Positions 53,941 through 64,000 of a DNA stretch of 64,000 bases are shown one piece after another. Below the pieces are notes generated by a model that saw only the letters and a list, made by a program, of their open reading frames with translations, was not told the DNA's origin and searched no databases. The number at the start of each line of letters is the position of its first letter. The first letter of the stretch is position 1. The DNA is from Ferruginibacter sp. Its GTDB lineage: Bacteria > Bacteroidota > Bacteroidia > Chitinophagales > Chitinophagaceae. Position numbers and translations under genes: made by a program. The stretch covers positions 124,001 through 188,000 of the forward strand of contig JAOQAK010000021.1 in assembly GCA_025963635.1 (NCBI GenBank), written 5' to 3'.

Positions 53941-56900
53941 CTATCTAAAATTCCGGGCCCCCGGAAACTTTATTTCGGGTGCCTGCTCCCGTACCTGCGA
54001 TCGTTTATTTTGTGCGGCAGGAATTGTTTTTTCATCGGGGCGTGCCAGTGTTAATACCGGCAGTTTTTCATCATTAGCCGGTGTAAGATGCCGTAGCATT
54101 TTTGAAAAATCATGGCAACTCTTTACGATCACATGGATTACCTTGCCTTCCACCTGTAACTTACCTTCCACCATAATGAGCCGTGATTGAAGTATTTCTT
54201 TCCTGAATTTATCGAACAGGCTTTCGAAGATCACTAAATTGGCAAAGCCGGTTTCATCTTCAATGGTCATAAAGCAAATACCACCGGCAGTTCCCGGTCT
54301 TTGCCTTACCAAAACCAGGCCGGCTACTTTTACAAAAGCCCCATCTTTCAAATTAACCAATCCCCCCGTGGATACAATATGAAGCTGGTCGAGTTTTTCC
54401 CGCACAAAACTTACAGGATGTGCTTTTAAAGAAAGAGCTGTTGCTGCATAATCATGCACCACATGTTCTGAGTCGCTCATAATCGGAAGCGATATGTTCT
54501 TTTCCGAAATGCCTTCTGCTGCCTGGCCTTGAAAAAGAGCAATAGGGCGATCCTTTGTGGATACTTCCCATAATGCCTGTCGCCGGTCGAGCCCGATGGA
54601 CCTGAATGCATCCGCATCTGCTAATTTTTCGAGCGTTGCATCCGAAAGCCCCATCTCACGTAATGCATTGATCGTTTTATAATTTTCTTTACGGCCATCT
54701 ACCAATATTTTCATATCCTCCTCCCGCAAGCCTTTCACTTGCCTGAAGCCGAGTCGCAGGGCGCAGTATTTTCCGGATTTTTCTTCCAGTAAATTATCCC
54801 ACATTGAATAATTGATATCCACGGGCCTTACTTCCACATCATGTTTCCTTGCATCGATCACAATCTGCGCCGGCTGGTAAAACCCCATCGGCATACTATT
54901 CAGTAAGGCGCAGGCAAACACATCCGGGTAAAAGCACTTGATCCAGGAAGAAACATATACCAATAGTGCAAAACTGGCAGCATGACTTTCAGGGAAACCA
55001 TAACTGCCAAATCCTTCAAGCTGTTTAAAAACCCGATGGGCATATTCCAGTTGATATCCATTTTTCACCATTCCCTGGATGAGCTTTTCTTCAAACTTTG
55101 TTACCAACCCTTTTGCTTTAAAAGTAGCCATGCTTCGACGCAGTTCATCTGCTTCTGAAGGTGTAAAACCGCCTGCTACAATCGCAATCTTCATTGCCTG
55201 TTCCTGGAAAAGCGGAACTCCTAAAGTGCGCTCCAATATTTCTTTCAATTCCTTTGATGGATATTCAACCAATTCTTCGCCATTGCGGCGGCGCAGATAA
55301 GGATGCACCATATCGCCCTGGATGGGACCCGGCCTTACAATAGCCACTTCGATCACTAAATCATAAAAACATACTGGCTTCAATCGTGGCAACATGGATT
55401 GCTGTGCACGGCTTTCAATCTGGAAAACACCGATGGTATCCGCACGGCAGATCATCTCATACACAGCGGCATCATCCTGGGGAATATTTGCCAGTGTTAA
55501 ATCAAGATTGTAATGTTGTTTAGCAAGATCAAAAGCCTTGCGGATACAGGTTAACATCCCCAATGCCAGCACATCTATTTTCATAAAACCCAGCGCATCG
55601 ATATCATCTTTATTCCATTCTATACAGGTTCTGTCTTCCATACGGGCATTCATAATAGGACATAGATCAGACAATTTCCCCTGGGTAATTACAAATCCCC
55701 CGGTATGCTGACCGAGTTGCCTTGGAAAACCCATGAACTCCCTGGTAAGTTGTAATACTTTACGAAGATGCTGATCACCGGGGTTCATTCCCTGTTCCAC
55801 TATTCGTTTCCCTTCGAACCATTCATCGGTAAATTCCCATATTGCGCCCGACAACCGGTTGATAGTGTCAACCGATAATCCCATTGATTTACCAACATCC
55901 CTGATGGCTCCTTTCTGGTGCTGCTGGGTAACGGTGGCTACAATGGCTGCCCTGTCGCGGCCATATTTCTGGTAGATGTACTGGATCACTTCTTCCCTTC
56001 GTTCATGTTCAAAATCCACATCAATATCGGGTGGTTCATTACGGGCAGAAGAAATAAAACGTTCGAATAACAACTCAAATTTAGTAGGGTCAACAGAGGT
56101 AATGCCCAGGCAATAACAAATGGTGGAGTTGGCCGCAGAGCCACGGCCCTGGCAAAGAATTCCTTGTTGCCTTGCAAACCGTACAATATCATGCACGGTA
56201 AGAAAATACGCTGCATAGTTCATCTCCTGTATAAACACCAGTTCTTGTTGAATGGCATGGGTAATTTTTTCTGGAATACAATCTCCAAAATGTTCTTTAG
56301 CGCCCTGCCAGCTCAAAAAGCTCAATTCTTCCTGTGGAGTTCGGCCCCCACTCGTAATCTCTTCCGGATATTCATATTTTAATTCATCCAGTGAAAACCG
56401 GCAAGCTGCTGAGATTTCCTGTGTACGGGTGATTGCATCAGGGTATTGCCTGAACAATCGCAACATCTCCTCTTCTGGTTTTAAATATCTTTCAGCATTA
56501 GGATGCAAACGGAAACCAGCCGTTTCAATGGTACATTTTTCACGGATGCAGGTTACAATATCCTGCAATTGGCGCCGGTCAGGTTCATGATAATGCACAT
56601 CGTTTGTTGCCACCATCGGCACCTGCAATTGTGATGATAACTGTAAAAGACGGTATAAATATTTTCCATCATCTCCATAATAACGACGGGATGCTGCGAT
56701 ATACAAATTATTGCCGAAAGCTGCACGATACGCTTTTAACGAATCCTTAAATGAAGCATCAAAATCGAATTGCTGGTTTAATTCATTGGGTGGAAGCACC
56801 ACCAGTTTTACATCTGTTGCAAACTGGTAAACATCTGCTTTGTATAAAAGGCAATCGCCTTTTTCTGCACGGAGATTGCCTACCGTCAATAAAGAGCAAA

Positions 56901-57162
56901 TTTGTGAATACGCATTTTTGTGAGTAGGATAGGCCAGCAGGCTGGGACCATCCAATAAATCGAGGCGGCAACCCGGAATAATTCGCATGCCTTTCTTTTT
57001 GGCGGCCACATGTGCACGAACGATCCCGGCAAAACTGTTTCGGTCGGTAATGGCTATTTCGTTGTATCCAAGCTTAGCAGCCTGTTCAACCAGTTCCTCC
57101 GGATGAGATGCTCCCCGCAGGAAGCTAAAATTGGATGTAACTTGTAATTCTGTGTAATTCAT
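53941..57162 (-). CDS. dnaE2: Error-prone DNA polymerase III alpha subunit (ImuC/DnaE2)
   Basis: The 1073-aa translesion polymerase opens with a PHP domain (MNYTELQVTSNFSFLRGASHPEELVEQA). Polymerase core motifs include GRGSAANSTICYCLGI and PDIDVDFEHERREEVIQYIYQKYGRD with its acidic triad, then IKIDVLALGML and VRPGPIQGDMVHPYLRRR. A C-terminal OB-fold region is near 960-1040. The length and short C-terminus fit DnaE2/ImuC rather than replicative DnaE. It is 12 bp downstream of imuB in the imuA-imuB-dnaE2 cassette used in damage-induced mutagenesis. Confidence 0.96.
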   Translation of the reverse strand: MNYTELQVTSNFSFLRGASHPEELVEQAAKLGYNEIAITDRNSFAGIVRAHVAAKKKGMRIIPGCRLDLLDGPSLLAYPTHKNAYSQICSLLTVGNLRAEKGDCLLYKADVYQFATDVKLVVLPPNELNQQFDFDASFKDSLKAYRAAFGNNLYIAASRRYYGDDGKYLYRLLQLSSQLQVPMVATNDVHYHEPDRRQLQDIVTCIREKCTIETAGFRLHPNAERYLKPEEEMLRLFRQYPDAITRTQEISAACRFSLDELKYEYPEEITSGGRTPQEELSFLSWQGAKEHFGDCIPEKITHAIQQELVFIQEMNYAAYFLTVHDIVRFARQQGILCQGRGSAANSTICYCLGITSVDPTKFELLFERFISSARNEPPDIDVDFEHERREEVIQYIYQKYGRDRAAIVATVTQQHQKGAIRDVGKSMGLSVDTINRLSGAIWEFTDEWFEGKRIVEQGMNPGDQHLRKVLQLTREFMGFPRQLGQHTGGFVITQGKLSDLCPIMNARMEDRTCIEWNKDDIDALGFMKIDVLALGMLTCIRKAFDLAKQHYNLDLTLANIPQDDAAVYEMICRADTIGVFQIESRAQQSMLPRLKPVCFYDLVIEVAIVRPGPIQGDMVHPYLRRRNGEELVEYPSKELKEILERTLGVPLFQEQAMKIAIVAGGFTPSEADELRRSMATFKAKGLVTKFEEKLIQGMVKNGYQLEYAHRVFKQLEGFGSYGFPESHAASFALLVYVSSWIKCFYPDVFACALLNSMPMGFYQPAQIVIDARKHDVEVRPVDINYSMWDNLLEEKSGKYCALRLGFRQVKGLREEDMKILVDGRKENYKTINALREMGLSDATLEKLADADAFRSIGLDRRQALWEVSTKDRPIALFQGQAAEGISEKNISLPIMSDSEHVVHDYAATALSLKAHPVSFVREKLDQLHIVSTGGLVNLKDGAFVKVAGLVLVRQRPGTAGGICFMTIEDETGFANLVIFESLFDKFRKEILQSRLIMVEGKLQVEGKVIHVIVKSCHDFSKMLRHLTPANDEKLPVLTLARPDEKTIPAAQNKRSQVREQAPEIKFPGARNFR

Positions 57163-57174
57163 GTATTAATCTTT

Positions 57175-58677
57175 TCAGGCAAAAAATCCATGAATGAACC
57201 ATTGGTAGGATTTACCAGGAGCATAATGCCCCGACCTGAAAAGCCAGTACCGGCAACCGGCTTCATCTTCCACGCAATAATAATCGCGGTGCTGCCCTTG
57301 CTGAAGCCACCATTCCTGTTCAATCCGCTCCGGCCCATCGGCCCTCGTTATTTTGTGCAATATCCCTTTGTAGCGAAACAACATAGGAGGATAATCAGGA
57401 ATGGGTGCGGTAACCTCGATGAGTTGGGGTGTTGATAATAATTGTATTGGCCTGGGCCTGTCTACCCTCCATGCAGTAGTCAATTCTTCCTGCAGGGATA
57501 CAGCGGTTTTAACCGATCGCTCAGGCCAGTAATGTTCATCCGGTACATAGCGATGAATACGATTTGGACCGATCTTACAAGCCAGCCGGTCCATCAGTTC
57601 AGATAAGCCAATATCATCCAAACCACGGGCACCTTCCCATATTTTTTGCTGTGCCGGGGTAACTGGCTCCACTCTTTGCGCTTCCAGTATAAATAGCTCT
57701 ATACCAGGATCGGGCTCAATGGTGCATAATTTATCTTCAAATAATTTGAAAAGATGGCGGGTGTTATGTGATGGACGATTGGTACCAATCTCAACTTTTT
57801 CGATTTTTCCATCCATACGATACCCTTTGAAGATAGCTATCCTAAGCCCTTTTTCTTCTTGTTGAAGCTGGTGGCAAAGTGTTCCGAGCAACCGTTCCAA
57901 AGCGATTGCTATACCTGTTGCTGTTACAATCGGCTCCAGGCATGGAAGTCTTTCCTGGTAAGGCTCAACCGCTTGAACCGGGATGAATCCTTCTTCTTCA
58001 AGCCCGAGTGCCTGGTCGAGCCTTTTCAAAAATTGCTGGCCAAAACGTCGCCTCAATGCGGTACGTGGCATGGCTATAAATTTACTTACCTGGCTAAGTC
58101 CTAGTTTATATAACCGTTCAACAACATCGGCTTCCAGGCGAAGTGCTTCCGGTGGGAGTAAAAAAAGTGCTGATGCCTGCCCGCCATTTTCTACGATGGG
58201 TGTATCCTGTCCAAAACGGGCAACTCCCCATGCTGTACCAATGGTATCGGCAATTGCTGTTTTAATATGATACCCCAATCGCTTCAACCTGGTAATGATG
58301 TCTTTTAAAAATGGGGCTTCCCCACCCCAGAGATGCGTGCAGCCCGTAACATCAAGAGTAAGGCCATCTGGTTCATCAATCGCTACAGCAGGCGTATAAC
58401 GAATGCACCAGTCTGCAAGCTTCCTGAGTAATTTGGCAGAAAGTTCAGGGTGATCGTTTAGTACCTGCAAGGAAGGAAGAATTGCCCTTGCATCTGCTAC
58501 CACCATACCTTTATCAACACCTTGTGCCTTTGCCAGTTCGTTAACTGCAGTAATCACCAACCGGCCCTGATCAGGCAATGCTAACACAAATGGCATATTC
58601 TGCAGGTTAGGTTGACGAGTGGTAAACCAGTCCGTTCTCAGACTACGGAACCATATCGTAACAAAACGTTTATGCAT
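57175..58677 (-). CDS. imuB: ImuB, inactive Y-family polymerase
   Basis: The 500-aa protein, from MHKRFVTIWFRSLRTDWF, is a Y-family-like protein that bridges ImuA, DnaE2 and the sliding clamp. The palm keeps the fold (TPAVAIDEPDGLTLDVTGCTHLWGG), but the N-terminal catalytic Asp motif of active Y polymerases (DxDxFYASVE) is replaced by TIWFRSLRTDW, as in ImuB. The ATG at 58677 is preferred; the frame opens to 58731 but overlaps imuA. It begins 1 nt after the imuA stop. Confidence 0.93.
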   Translation of the reverse strand: MHKRFVTIWFRSLRTDWFTTRQPNLQNMPFVLALPDQGRLVITAVNELAKAQGVDKGMVVADARAILPSLQVLNDHPELSAKLLRKLADWCIRYTPAVAIDEPDGLTLDVTGCTHLWGGEAPFLKDIITRLKRLGYHIKTAIADTIGTAWGVARFGQDTPIVENGGQASALFLLPPEALRLEADVVERLYKLGLSQVSKFIAMPRTALRRRFGQQFLKRLDQALGLEEEGFIPVQAVEPYQERLPCLEPIVTATGIAIALERLLGTLCHQLQQEEKGLRIAIFKGYRMDGKIEKVEIGTNRPSHNTRHLFKLFEDKLCTIEPDPGIELFILEAQRVEPVTPAQQKIWEGARGLDDIGLSELMDRLACKIGPNRIHRYVPDEHYWPERSVKTAVSLQEELTTAWRVDRPRPIQLLSTPQLIEVTAPIPDYPPMLFRYKGILHKITRADGPERIEQEWWLQQGQHRDYYCVEDEAGCRYWLFRSGHYAPGKSYQWFIHGFFA

Positions 58678-58678
58678 A

Positions 58679-59410
58679 TTATCCCGTTTTCTTTTGTGGC
58701 TCCTGCAATATTGCAGCAACCCGCAAAACATGTCGGAATCGTCCTCCCTCCCACTCTACCTGCCAGGTGCCTGGTTTACCATTCCTTACTTTCAGCAGTT
58801 CTATATTCCAACGGGGAAAGCCTACACCCGGCATGGCACCAGGTAATGCACTGGGTAAAGAAGAAACTTTCCATCGGGTGACACAGGCGGTGGTAGACAG
58901 GTTACGCTGGTTGCGGCAAAGGATAAAACCTGTTACCCTGCTTTGCTCAACTGCCAATTGAAGCCGTCTTGAAGCAGTAAAACTAATTTCCTTCATTTCG
59001 CAGGTAACTGCTGCAATGCCCTCCGTTTTAAGCGCCTCTTCCATTACCCATAAAATATCTTTTTCCTTTGAAAGGTCGATAAAAATGATCTTATCCGGGT
59101 TGATACCAAAAAACTTTAGCGCTGGTGGAAAAATTGTTCGGGAGGCGCTGATCCAGAGTGCCGCTCCACCTTGTTGCATAAGGGTACCGAGCACACCAGC
59201 AATAAAACCACCTGTAGCAGCTGCATCTTCTGCACCGTTACAAATAAACTCGTGTACCGCTCCTAAAGGAAACCGGGCATTGGGAAAAGCACTTTTTATT
59301 GGCCCCAATTCTATCTCTACGCCATTATCGTCCGCCATTGGTTTAAACCCCTGCAAAGACAGCATATCTTTTTGCAATTGAGCGATAATATCTTTTCTGG
59401 TTGAGGTCAT
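58679..59410 (-). CDS. imuA: ImuA-like RecA-fold mutasome protein
   Basis: The 243-aa protein, from MTSTRKDIIAQLQ at 59410, has FPLGAVHEFICNGAEDAAATGGFIAGVL and ALWISASRTIFPPALKFFGIN, typical of ImuA/SulA-related RecA-like proteins that lack a canonical Walker A. It is the first gene of the mutasome operon. The frame extends to a TTG at 59482; the ATG start is favoured. A minus-strand TATTTTTG lies just upstream (59480-59487), but it would place the mRNA start near the TTG. No LexA-type box was recognised. Confidence 0.88.
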   Translation of the reverse strand: MTSTRKDIIAQLQKDMLSLQGFKPMADDNGVEIELGPIKSAFPNARFPLGAVHEFICNGAEDAAATGGFIAGVLGTLMQQGGAALWISASRTIFPPALKFFGINPDKIIFIDLSKEKDILWVMEEALKTEGIAAVTCEMKEISFTASRRLQLAVEQSRVTGFILCRNQRNLSTTACVTRWKVSSLPSALPGAMPGVGFPRWNIELLKVRNGKPGTWQVEWEGGRFRHVLRVAAILQEPQKKTG

Positions 59411-59586
59411 TGATGAGTGCCGGTTACTAATTCCGGCATTTAAATAATGAGCAATATTACTAAAATGTTTAGCATTTTTCAAAAATAATAATCCCCATTG
59501 CCTGTGTAGCCAATTGATTGTTTCGTATTATTGTAAATAAATCATCAACCCTGACCAGCAACCTTAATTTATCGTTCAGCTTTCGT

Positions 59587-62500
59587 GTGCCCATTAATCC
59601 GGCGCCTGCACCTGCCCCTTTCTTTTATAAATTTATTATAGTAAGTTTCATTGGTTGGTGCTTTTCCATGGATGTATCTGCACAATTACAGGCAAATTTC
59701 ACCGTGGATAAACAGGCCGGATGCTCACCTTTAAGTATAAAATTTACCAATACTACTACAGGGACAACTAATGCAACCACCTGGCAGTGGAGCTTTGGCA
59801 ATGGCAATTCATCTACATTGAAAGACCCGGGCGCTACCTATTTTACAGAAAAAACATATAGCGTAACGCTAACAGCCAATGATGGTACAGCCAGTTCTAC
59901 CAAAACAATGGATATCACTGTTTACAAAAAACCGGCTGTTGATTTTTCGGTTTCTACCGTAAAGGGTTGTGCTCCCCTGCCCGTAAGTTTTACAGCAAAT
60001 GCCAGTGCAGGCGATGGCAGCATTTCAAACTATTTATGGGACTTTGGAGATGGGGCTACCTTACAAGGCAGCAGTTTTAGCAGTACCCAGCACACTTATA
60101 GCTTTGCACAGGTGCCACCTATTACTTTAAATGTTACAAATAGTTACGGGTGTTATGCAACGCTTACCAAAAACCCGGTAGAAGTAGTGGTAGGAGTAAA
60201 GGCATCTTTTACGCCTTCAGCAACCAGGCTGTGTAATGCGGGTGAATCTATTAGCTTTTTAAATACCAGTACCGGTAGTGGAACGCTTACCTATCTATGG
60301 GATTTTGGAGATGGCAAAACAGCTACTGATCCATCGCCTTCGCATGTTTTCGCCACCAGTGGCAGTTTCGTTGTAACACTTACCACTACCAGCAGCGACG
60401 GATGTTCGGCACAGGTAAAATCTGCGGCGATAAACGTAGCTAATTTCGTGGCTGACTTTAGTATCCCTTCGAAAATATGCCATACTCAATATATGTCCTT
60501 CACCAATAAAAGCACGGTTCCATTTGATAAGGCAGAATGGTGGATTGATAATGCATTGTATGGCACAAATTATAATGGCGATTTATCTACCGCATTTAAC
60601 TCAACCGGGGATCATACGGTTAAGCTGGTGATGTATTATGGTACCTGTTCCCGAACCATTACTAAAACAGTTACGGTTAACGCGTTGCCGCCGCTTAATG
60701 GGTTTGTTGCTTCATTACAGGGAGTATGCGGCGTGCCGGTAACCATCCAATATAAGGATACTACCCCTACTGCGGTAGCCTGGTCGTGGCAAAACAGCTA
60801 TTACGGAAATATTTTTGCCACCACTCAAAATGCTTCTTACAATTATACCAGTAACGGACAGGAATACGTATACCTTACCGTTACAAACGCGGCAGGTTGC
60901 ACCAGTACTATAGGGAAATATATAAATTATGCCAAGCCAAATATTTATATTATCCTATCCAATTCCAGTAATGGCAATTCACAGGGATGCACGGGGCTAA
61001 GCCTAAGCTTTAAGGCTTCCTTTGATACTGCAATAGCTGATTACAAATGGAATTTTGGAGATGGCGCTAGCAGTACAGACAAGAATCCTACTCACATATT
61101 TAATAAAGCGGGCACTTATACCGTTGCACTCGATTATACTACCAATAACGGATGCAAAGGCGTTACTTATTTTAATAATGTAACCGTGGTAGATAAGCCG
61201 GTAGTGGATATTACTTCTTTGCAGGGAACTGTGATTTGCGGTAATACGCCTGTTACATTATCCGCTACTCCTTCTGTAAGCGGTTGGGGCTATAACTGGT
61301 ATTTTAATGACCAATATTCAGGTTATTATTATGGCGGTTCCAGCATTCAACATCAATTTCTTTATGACACTACGTATACGATAAAGGTGATTGCATCAAA
61401 TAGTGGCTGCCTTGATACGGTTACAAAGAAAGATTACCTCAAAGTATTGCCTCCATTTCCGCATATTCAACAGGTAATCAATACGTGTAACGATACCAGG
61501 GGTATGGTTCGTTTTATAGAAAATTCGAACAAAGCCCTGGCCTGGAACTGGGATTTTGGTGATGGGAACACAACAAATTATACAGCCTTTAAGGATACCA
61601 TTTTGCATACTTATACCAAAACAGGAAGCTACAAGGCTGTACTCAGTATCACCAATGCAGGCTGTACAGTAAAAGATTCTATCATTGTTTATGTTTTATT
61701 AAAACAACATCCTTTGTTGGCAGCAACAAAAACGGACGCCTGCGGCAGCGATATTGTAAATATTACCCTGTCGGGATTTGAATCAAATCCCTATAATTAT
61801 AACTACAATTATTATGGCATTGGCCGTAAGGAATATGGAGACCTGAGTATATGTAATGGGTATCTTTCATCATCTGCTTTTTATTGGCAAAATTCGATGA
61901 CGGGGACGATTGAATCGCTGCAGCCCGGTAAGAATGATCTCCGGCTGATCACTTCTTCTTATTATTTCGGGTGTGCAGATACCTCGAACTTTATACCGTT
62001 GAAAATTCATGGGCCGGAGGCGGGATTCCGGGTAGCAGCTCATAGCGGCTGTTTTAAAGACGCGGTGCAATTCATTGATACCTCGCGAAAATTTGGTTCA
62101 ACTGCACTTATAAAGTGGGAATGGGATTTTGGAGACGGGAAAACACAAACACTTACCACCACTGGATCTACGGTGCATTTTTATAGTACTCCCGGTTATT
62201 TTTATATCCGGTTAAAAGTAACGGATGCAGACGGATGCAGTAATCAAACGGCTTATTACCTTCATTATGTTACCGTCGATGGGCCTAAGGCAGATTTTAG
62301 CGCTTCATCTTATAATGTGCCGCCCAATACAAAAGTGTATTTTAACAACACTTCCCTGTTTTATAATTACAATTACAATTCTTCACTACAATGGTTGTTT
62401 AGTGACGGCACAACATCTACCAATCCAAGCCCTGATTTTACTTACACTACAGACGGAGTTTTTACGGTTCAACTCGTAACTAAAAATCTTACCACGGGAT

Positions 62501-64000
62501 GTACAGATACGATGCGAAAGACAATCACCGTGCGAAAAGTGAACAGCGTGTTTACTTACCGGCTTTCCTATATCAATAATAATTCCTGCCCTCCTGTGAT
62601 CGCCTCCTTTAACAGTGTATCTACCAATGCGGTAAGGGTTTCCTGGAATTTTGGTGATGGCGGTGTTGCGGGTGACCAGCGGGCGGTATCGCATACTTAT
62701 AATAAGCCGGGTATTTACCGGGTGGTGCATTATAGCTATGACAGTAATATTGGCATTGACAGTACGGAAGATTTTATTGAGGTAAAAGGGCCTTATGCAT
62801 TGTTGAAAGCAGATGTATTCACCGGCTGTGGTTCGCTGCAGGTAAAACTTACGGCAGATGTAAAGAATGCCAATAATTATACCTGGGACTTTGGTGACGG
62901 AACGGTAGTGCCTACGACAGATACCTTTGCAGTACATACTTATCTCACACCCGGTATTTATGTGCCGGCCCTGATATTAAAAGATGCAGGTGGCTGCAGC
63001 GTCATTTCTGAATTGCCCACAAAAGTGATTGTTGATTCACTTGCTGCCACTTTCAGATCTTCACCGGCTATGATTTGTGATTCAGCGCTTAGCATTTTTA
63101 CGCCCACAGTGAAAAGCTTGTCCAATACTGAGCTTCAATCGCCCCTTCAATATACATGGATCATAGGCGAAGGGAGCCGGGTGGATACCTTATACTCCAC
63201 ATCCCCCAGTCATTACTATACTATTCTTGGAACACATGCTGTGAAACTTGAAGTTACTACGCCATTTGGCTGTGTGCAAAAATTTACTGATTCTGTGCAG
63301 GTGAAACAAGGAGTGCATGCTACTATTGCAGGTCCGGCTAAATTGTGCAAAGGTGATGTTACCAGTTTTAGTGCAATTGCCAACCAGGCCGCTACAGCGT
63401 TGCAATGGAAATGGGATTTTCAAAATGGCAACTCATCCGATAAGCAAGTGCCGGTTGCACAGCAATATAACAGCATCGGCTTGCAACAGGTATCACTCAC
63501 CGTTAGTAACGGATCTTGCAGCGAAACGATTTACCATCCGTTAATGGTAAATCCGCTGCCCGTAACAGGCTTTATCCCCGCTGCACCTTTTGTGTGTAAA
63601 GGAAGTAATGTTTTGCTAACTGCAACGGGCGGTACCCTTTATCAATGGACAGCAGCTGCACCCATTATCAATGGCAATACTGCTATTGCCACTTCAAGCC
63701 CGGTGAGCAGTATTTTTTATTTTGTAAAGGTTACCGATTTACAGGGGTGCAGCAGTAACGATTCTGTATTGGTTAAAGTGATTGACCCTATTAAACTGAC
63801 TGTCTCCTCCCCCTTATTTGCTTGTGAAGGGAATCCCGTTCAGTTAAGCGCTTCAGGCGCTGACCGGTATCAATGGATCAATAATAGCACGGGCATCAGC
63901 AATACGGCGATAGCGAATCCTTCGGCGCTTACGGGCAGCTCAGTCGTTTATACTGTGGCCGGGTTTGATAGCTATCATTGTTTTTCCGATACTGCCAAGG
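59587..64000 (+). CDS. Giant PKD-repeat secreted protein, 3'-truncated by the window
   Basis: The frame is open from 59518 to the window end (over 1,470 codons). The only nearby ATG (59668) falls inside the signal sequence, so I propose GTG at 59587: a proline-rich n-region, then FFYKFIIVSFIGWCF and the cleavage-like VSAQ. About ten PKD cores follow, with W[DNS]FG[DN]G at ~59791, 60037, 60298, 61051, 61549, 62125, 62644 and 62884; WLFSDG (62395) and WDFQNG (63415) are variants. Cys-rich linkers (GCxP, GC) alternate. Such proteins in this phylum usually end in a type B T9SS domain; that end is outside the window. It is likely a surface adhesin or gliding-associated protein. Confidence 0.88.
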   Translation, partial: MPINPAPAPAPFFYKFIIVSFIGWCFSMDVSAQLQANFTVDKQAGCSPLSIKFTNTTTGTTNATTWQWSFGNGNSSTLKDPGATYFTEKTYSVTLTANDGTASSTKTMDITVYKKPAVDFSVSTVKGCAPLPVSFTANASAGDGSISNYLWDFGDGATLQGSSFSSTQHTYSFAQVPPITLNVTNSYGCYATLTKNPVEVVVGVKASFTPSATRLCNAGESISFLNTSTGSGTLTYLWDFGDGKTATDPSPSHVFATSGSFVVTLTTTSSDGCSAQVKSAAINVANFVADFSIPSKICHTQYMSFTNKSTVPFDKAEWWIDNALYGTNYNGDLSTAFNSTGDHTVKLVMYYGTCSRTITKTVTVNALPPLNGFVASLQGVCGVPVTIQYKDTTPTAVAWSWQNSYYGNIFATTQNASYNYTSNGQEYVYLTVTNAAGCTSTIGKYINYAKPNIYIILSNSSNGNSQGCTGLSLSFKASFDTAIADYKWNFGDGASSTDKNPTHIFNKAGTYTVALDYTTNNGCKGVTYFNNVTVVDKPVVDITSLQGTVICGNTPVTLSATPSVSGWGYNWYFNDQYSGYYYGGSSIQHQFLYDTTYTIKVIASNSGCLDTVTKKDYLKVLPPFPHIQQVINTCNDTRGMVRFIENSNKALAWNWDFGDGNTTNYTAFKDTILHTYTKTGSYKAVLSITNAGCTVKDSIIVYVLLKQHPLLAATKTDACGSDIVNITLSGFESNPYNYNYNYYGIGRKEYGDLSICNGYLSSSAFYWQNSMTGTIESLQPGKNDLRLITSSYYFGCADTSNFIPLKIHGPEAGFRVAAHSGCFKDAVQFIDTSRKFGSTALIKWEWDFGDGKTQTLTTTGSTVHFYSTPGYFYIRLKVTDADGCSNQTAYYLHYVTVDGPKADFSASSYNVPPNTKVYFNNTSLFYNYNYNSSLQWLFSDGTTSTNPSPDFTYTTDGVFTVQLVTKNLTTGCTDTMRKTITVRKVNSVFTYRLSYINNNSCPPVIASFNSVSTNAVRVSWNFGDGGVAGDQRAVSHTYNKPGIYRVVHYSYDSNIGIDSTEDFIEVKGPYALLKADVFTGCGSLQVKLTADVKNANNYTWDFGDGTVVPTTDTFAVHTYLTPGIYVPALILKDAGGCSVISELPTKVIVDSLAATFRSSPAMICDSALSIFTPTVKSLSNTELQSPLQYTWIIGEGSRVDTLYSTSPSHYYTILGTHAVKLEVTTPFGCVQKFTDSVQVKQGVHATIAGPAKLCKGDVTSFSAIANQAATALQWKWDFQNGNSSDKQVPVAQQYNSIGLQQVSLTVSNGSCSETIYHPLMVNPLPVTGFIPAAPFVCKGSNVLLTATGGTLYQWTAAAPIINGNTAIATSSPVSSIFYFVKVTDLQGCSSNDSVLVKVIDPIKLTVSSPLFACEGNPVQLSASGADRYQWINNSTGISNTAIANPSALTGSSVVYTVAGFDSYHCFSDTAK

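Overview
The window looks like a chromosomal segment of a Bacteroidota bacterium, most likely of the Chitinophagaceae or a close family. The evidence is two tandem SusC/SusD pairs, a kinase with a two-component-regulator propeller paired with an AraC-type response regulator, a type IX secretion C-terminal domain, a giant PKD-repeat surface protein, and several TAnnTTTG-type -7 promoter elements. The family assignment is inference; no rRNA or tRNA gene is present.

Layout. 1-2.2 kb: leuC-leuD (leucine synthesis) ending in a perfect 23-bp hairpin. 2.4-8.8 kb: a four-gene, translationally coupled SMC-type operon that I read as a Wadjet/JetABCD (MksBEFG-like) plasmid-defence system, with a compact JetD. 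8.9-14.4 kb: a GH109-type secreted oxidoreductase-fold glycosidase, a large MscS-type channel, a single-domain asparaginase and a small unknown protein. 14.5-19.2 kb: two paralogous GlxA-type (DJ-1/PfpI plus AraC) regulators with conserved divergent promoter regions, a DinB-like protein, a relic of a short-chain dehydrogenase, an SRPBCC protein, a VOC protein and a small unknown. 19.3-26.4 kb: an orphan leader, a long gene-poor stretch, a T9SS-exported PQQ-propeller protein, a kexin-like protease with two P domains, a second DinB protein, and MITE-like inverted repeats.

26.4-50.1 kb is a polysaccharide utilisation locus. A leftward run reads SusC-SusD-SusC-SusD-sulfatase-alkaline phosphatase superfamily-DUF2264-GH88-GH43. 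Next to it lie a rightward sensor kinase and AraC response regulator, a hybrid system split into two genes, and a leftward GH5-like/GH39-like pair. The upstream regions of the first susC and of the GH5-like gene share a 66-bp architecture with identical spacing, which suggests one regulon controlled by the split system. Sulfatase plus GH88 plus GH43 suggests a sulfated or uronic-acid-containing, arabinose-decorated glycan; the actual substrate is unknown.

50.3-53.8 kb holds an eight-haem cytochrome with a TPR tail, an orphan DUF433 gene, a PHA-granule-type protein and a small gene that appears to be missing one base. 53.9-59.4 kb is an imuA-imuB-dnaE2 mutasome operon. The last 4.4 kb is the start of a giant PKD-repeat protein that runs off the window and probably begins at a GTG codon.
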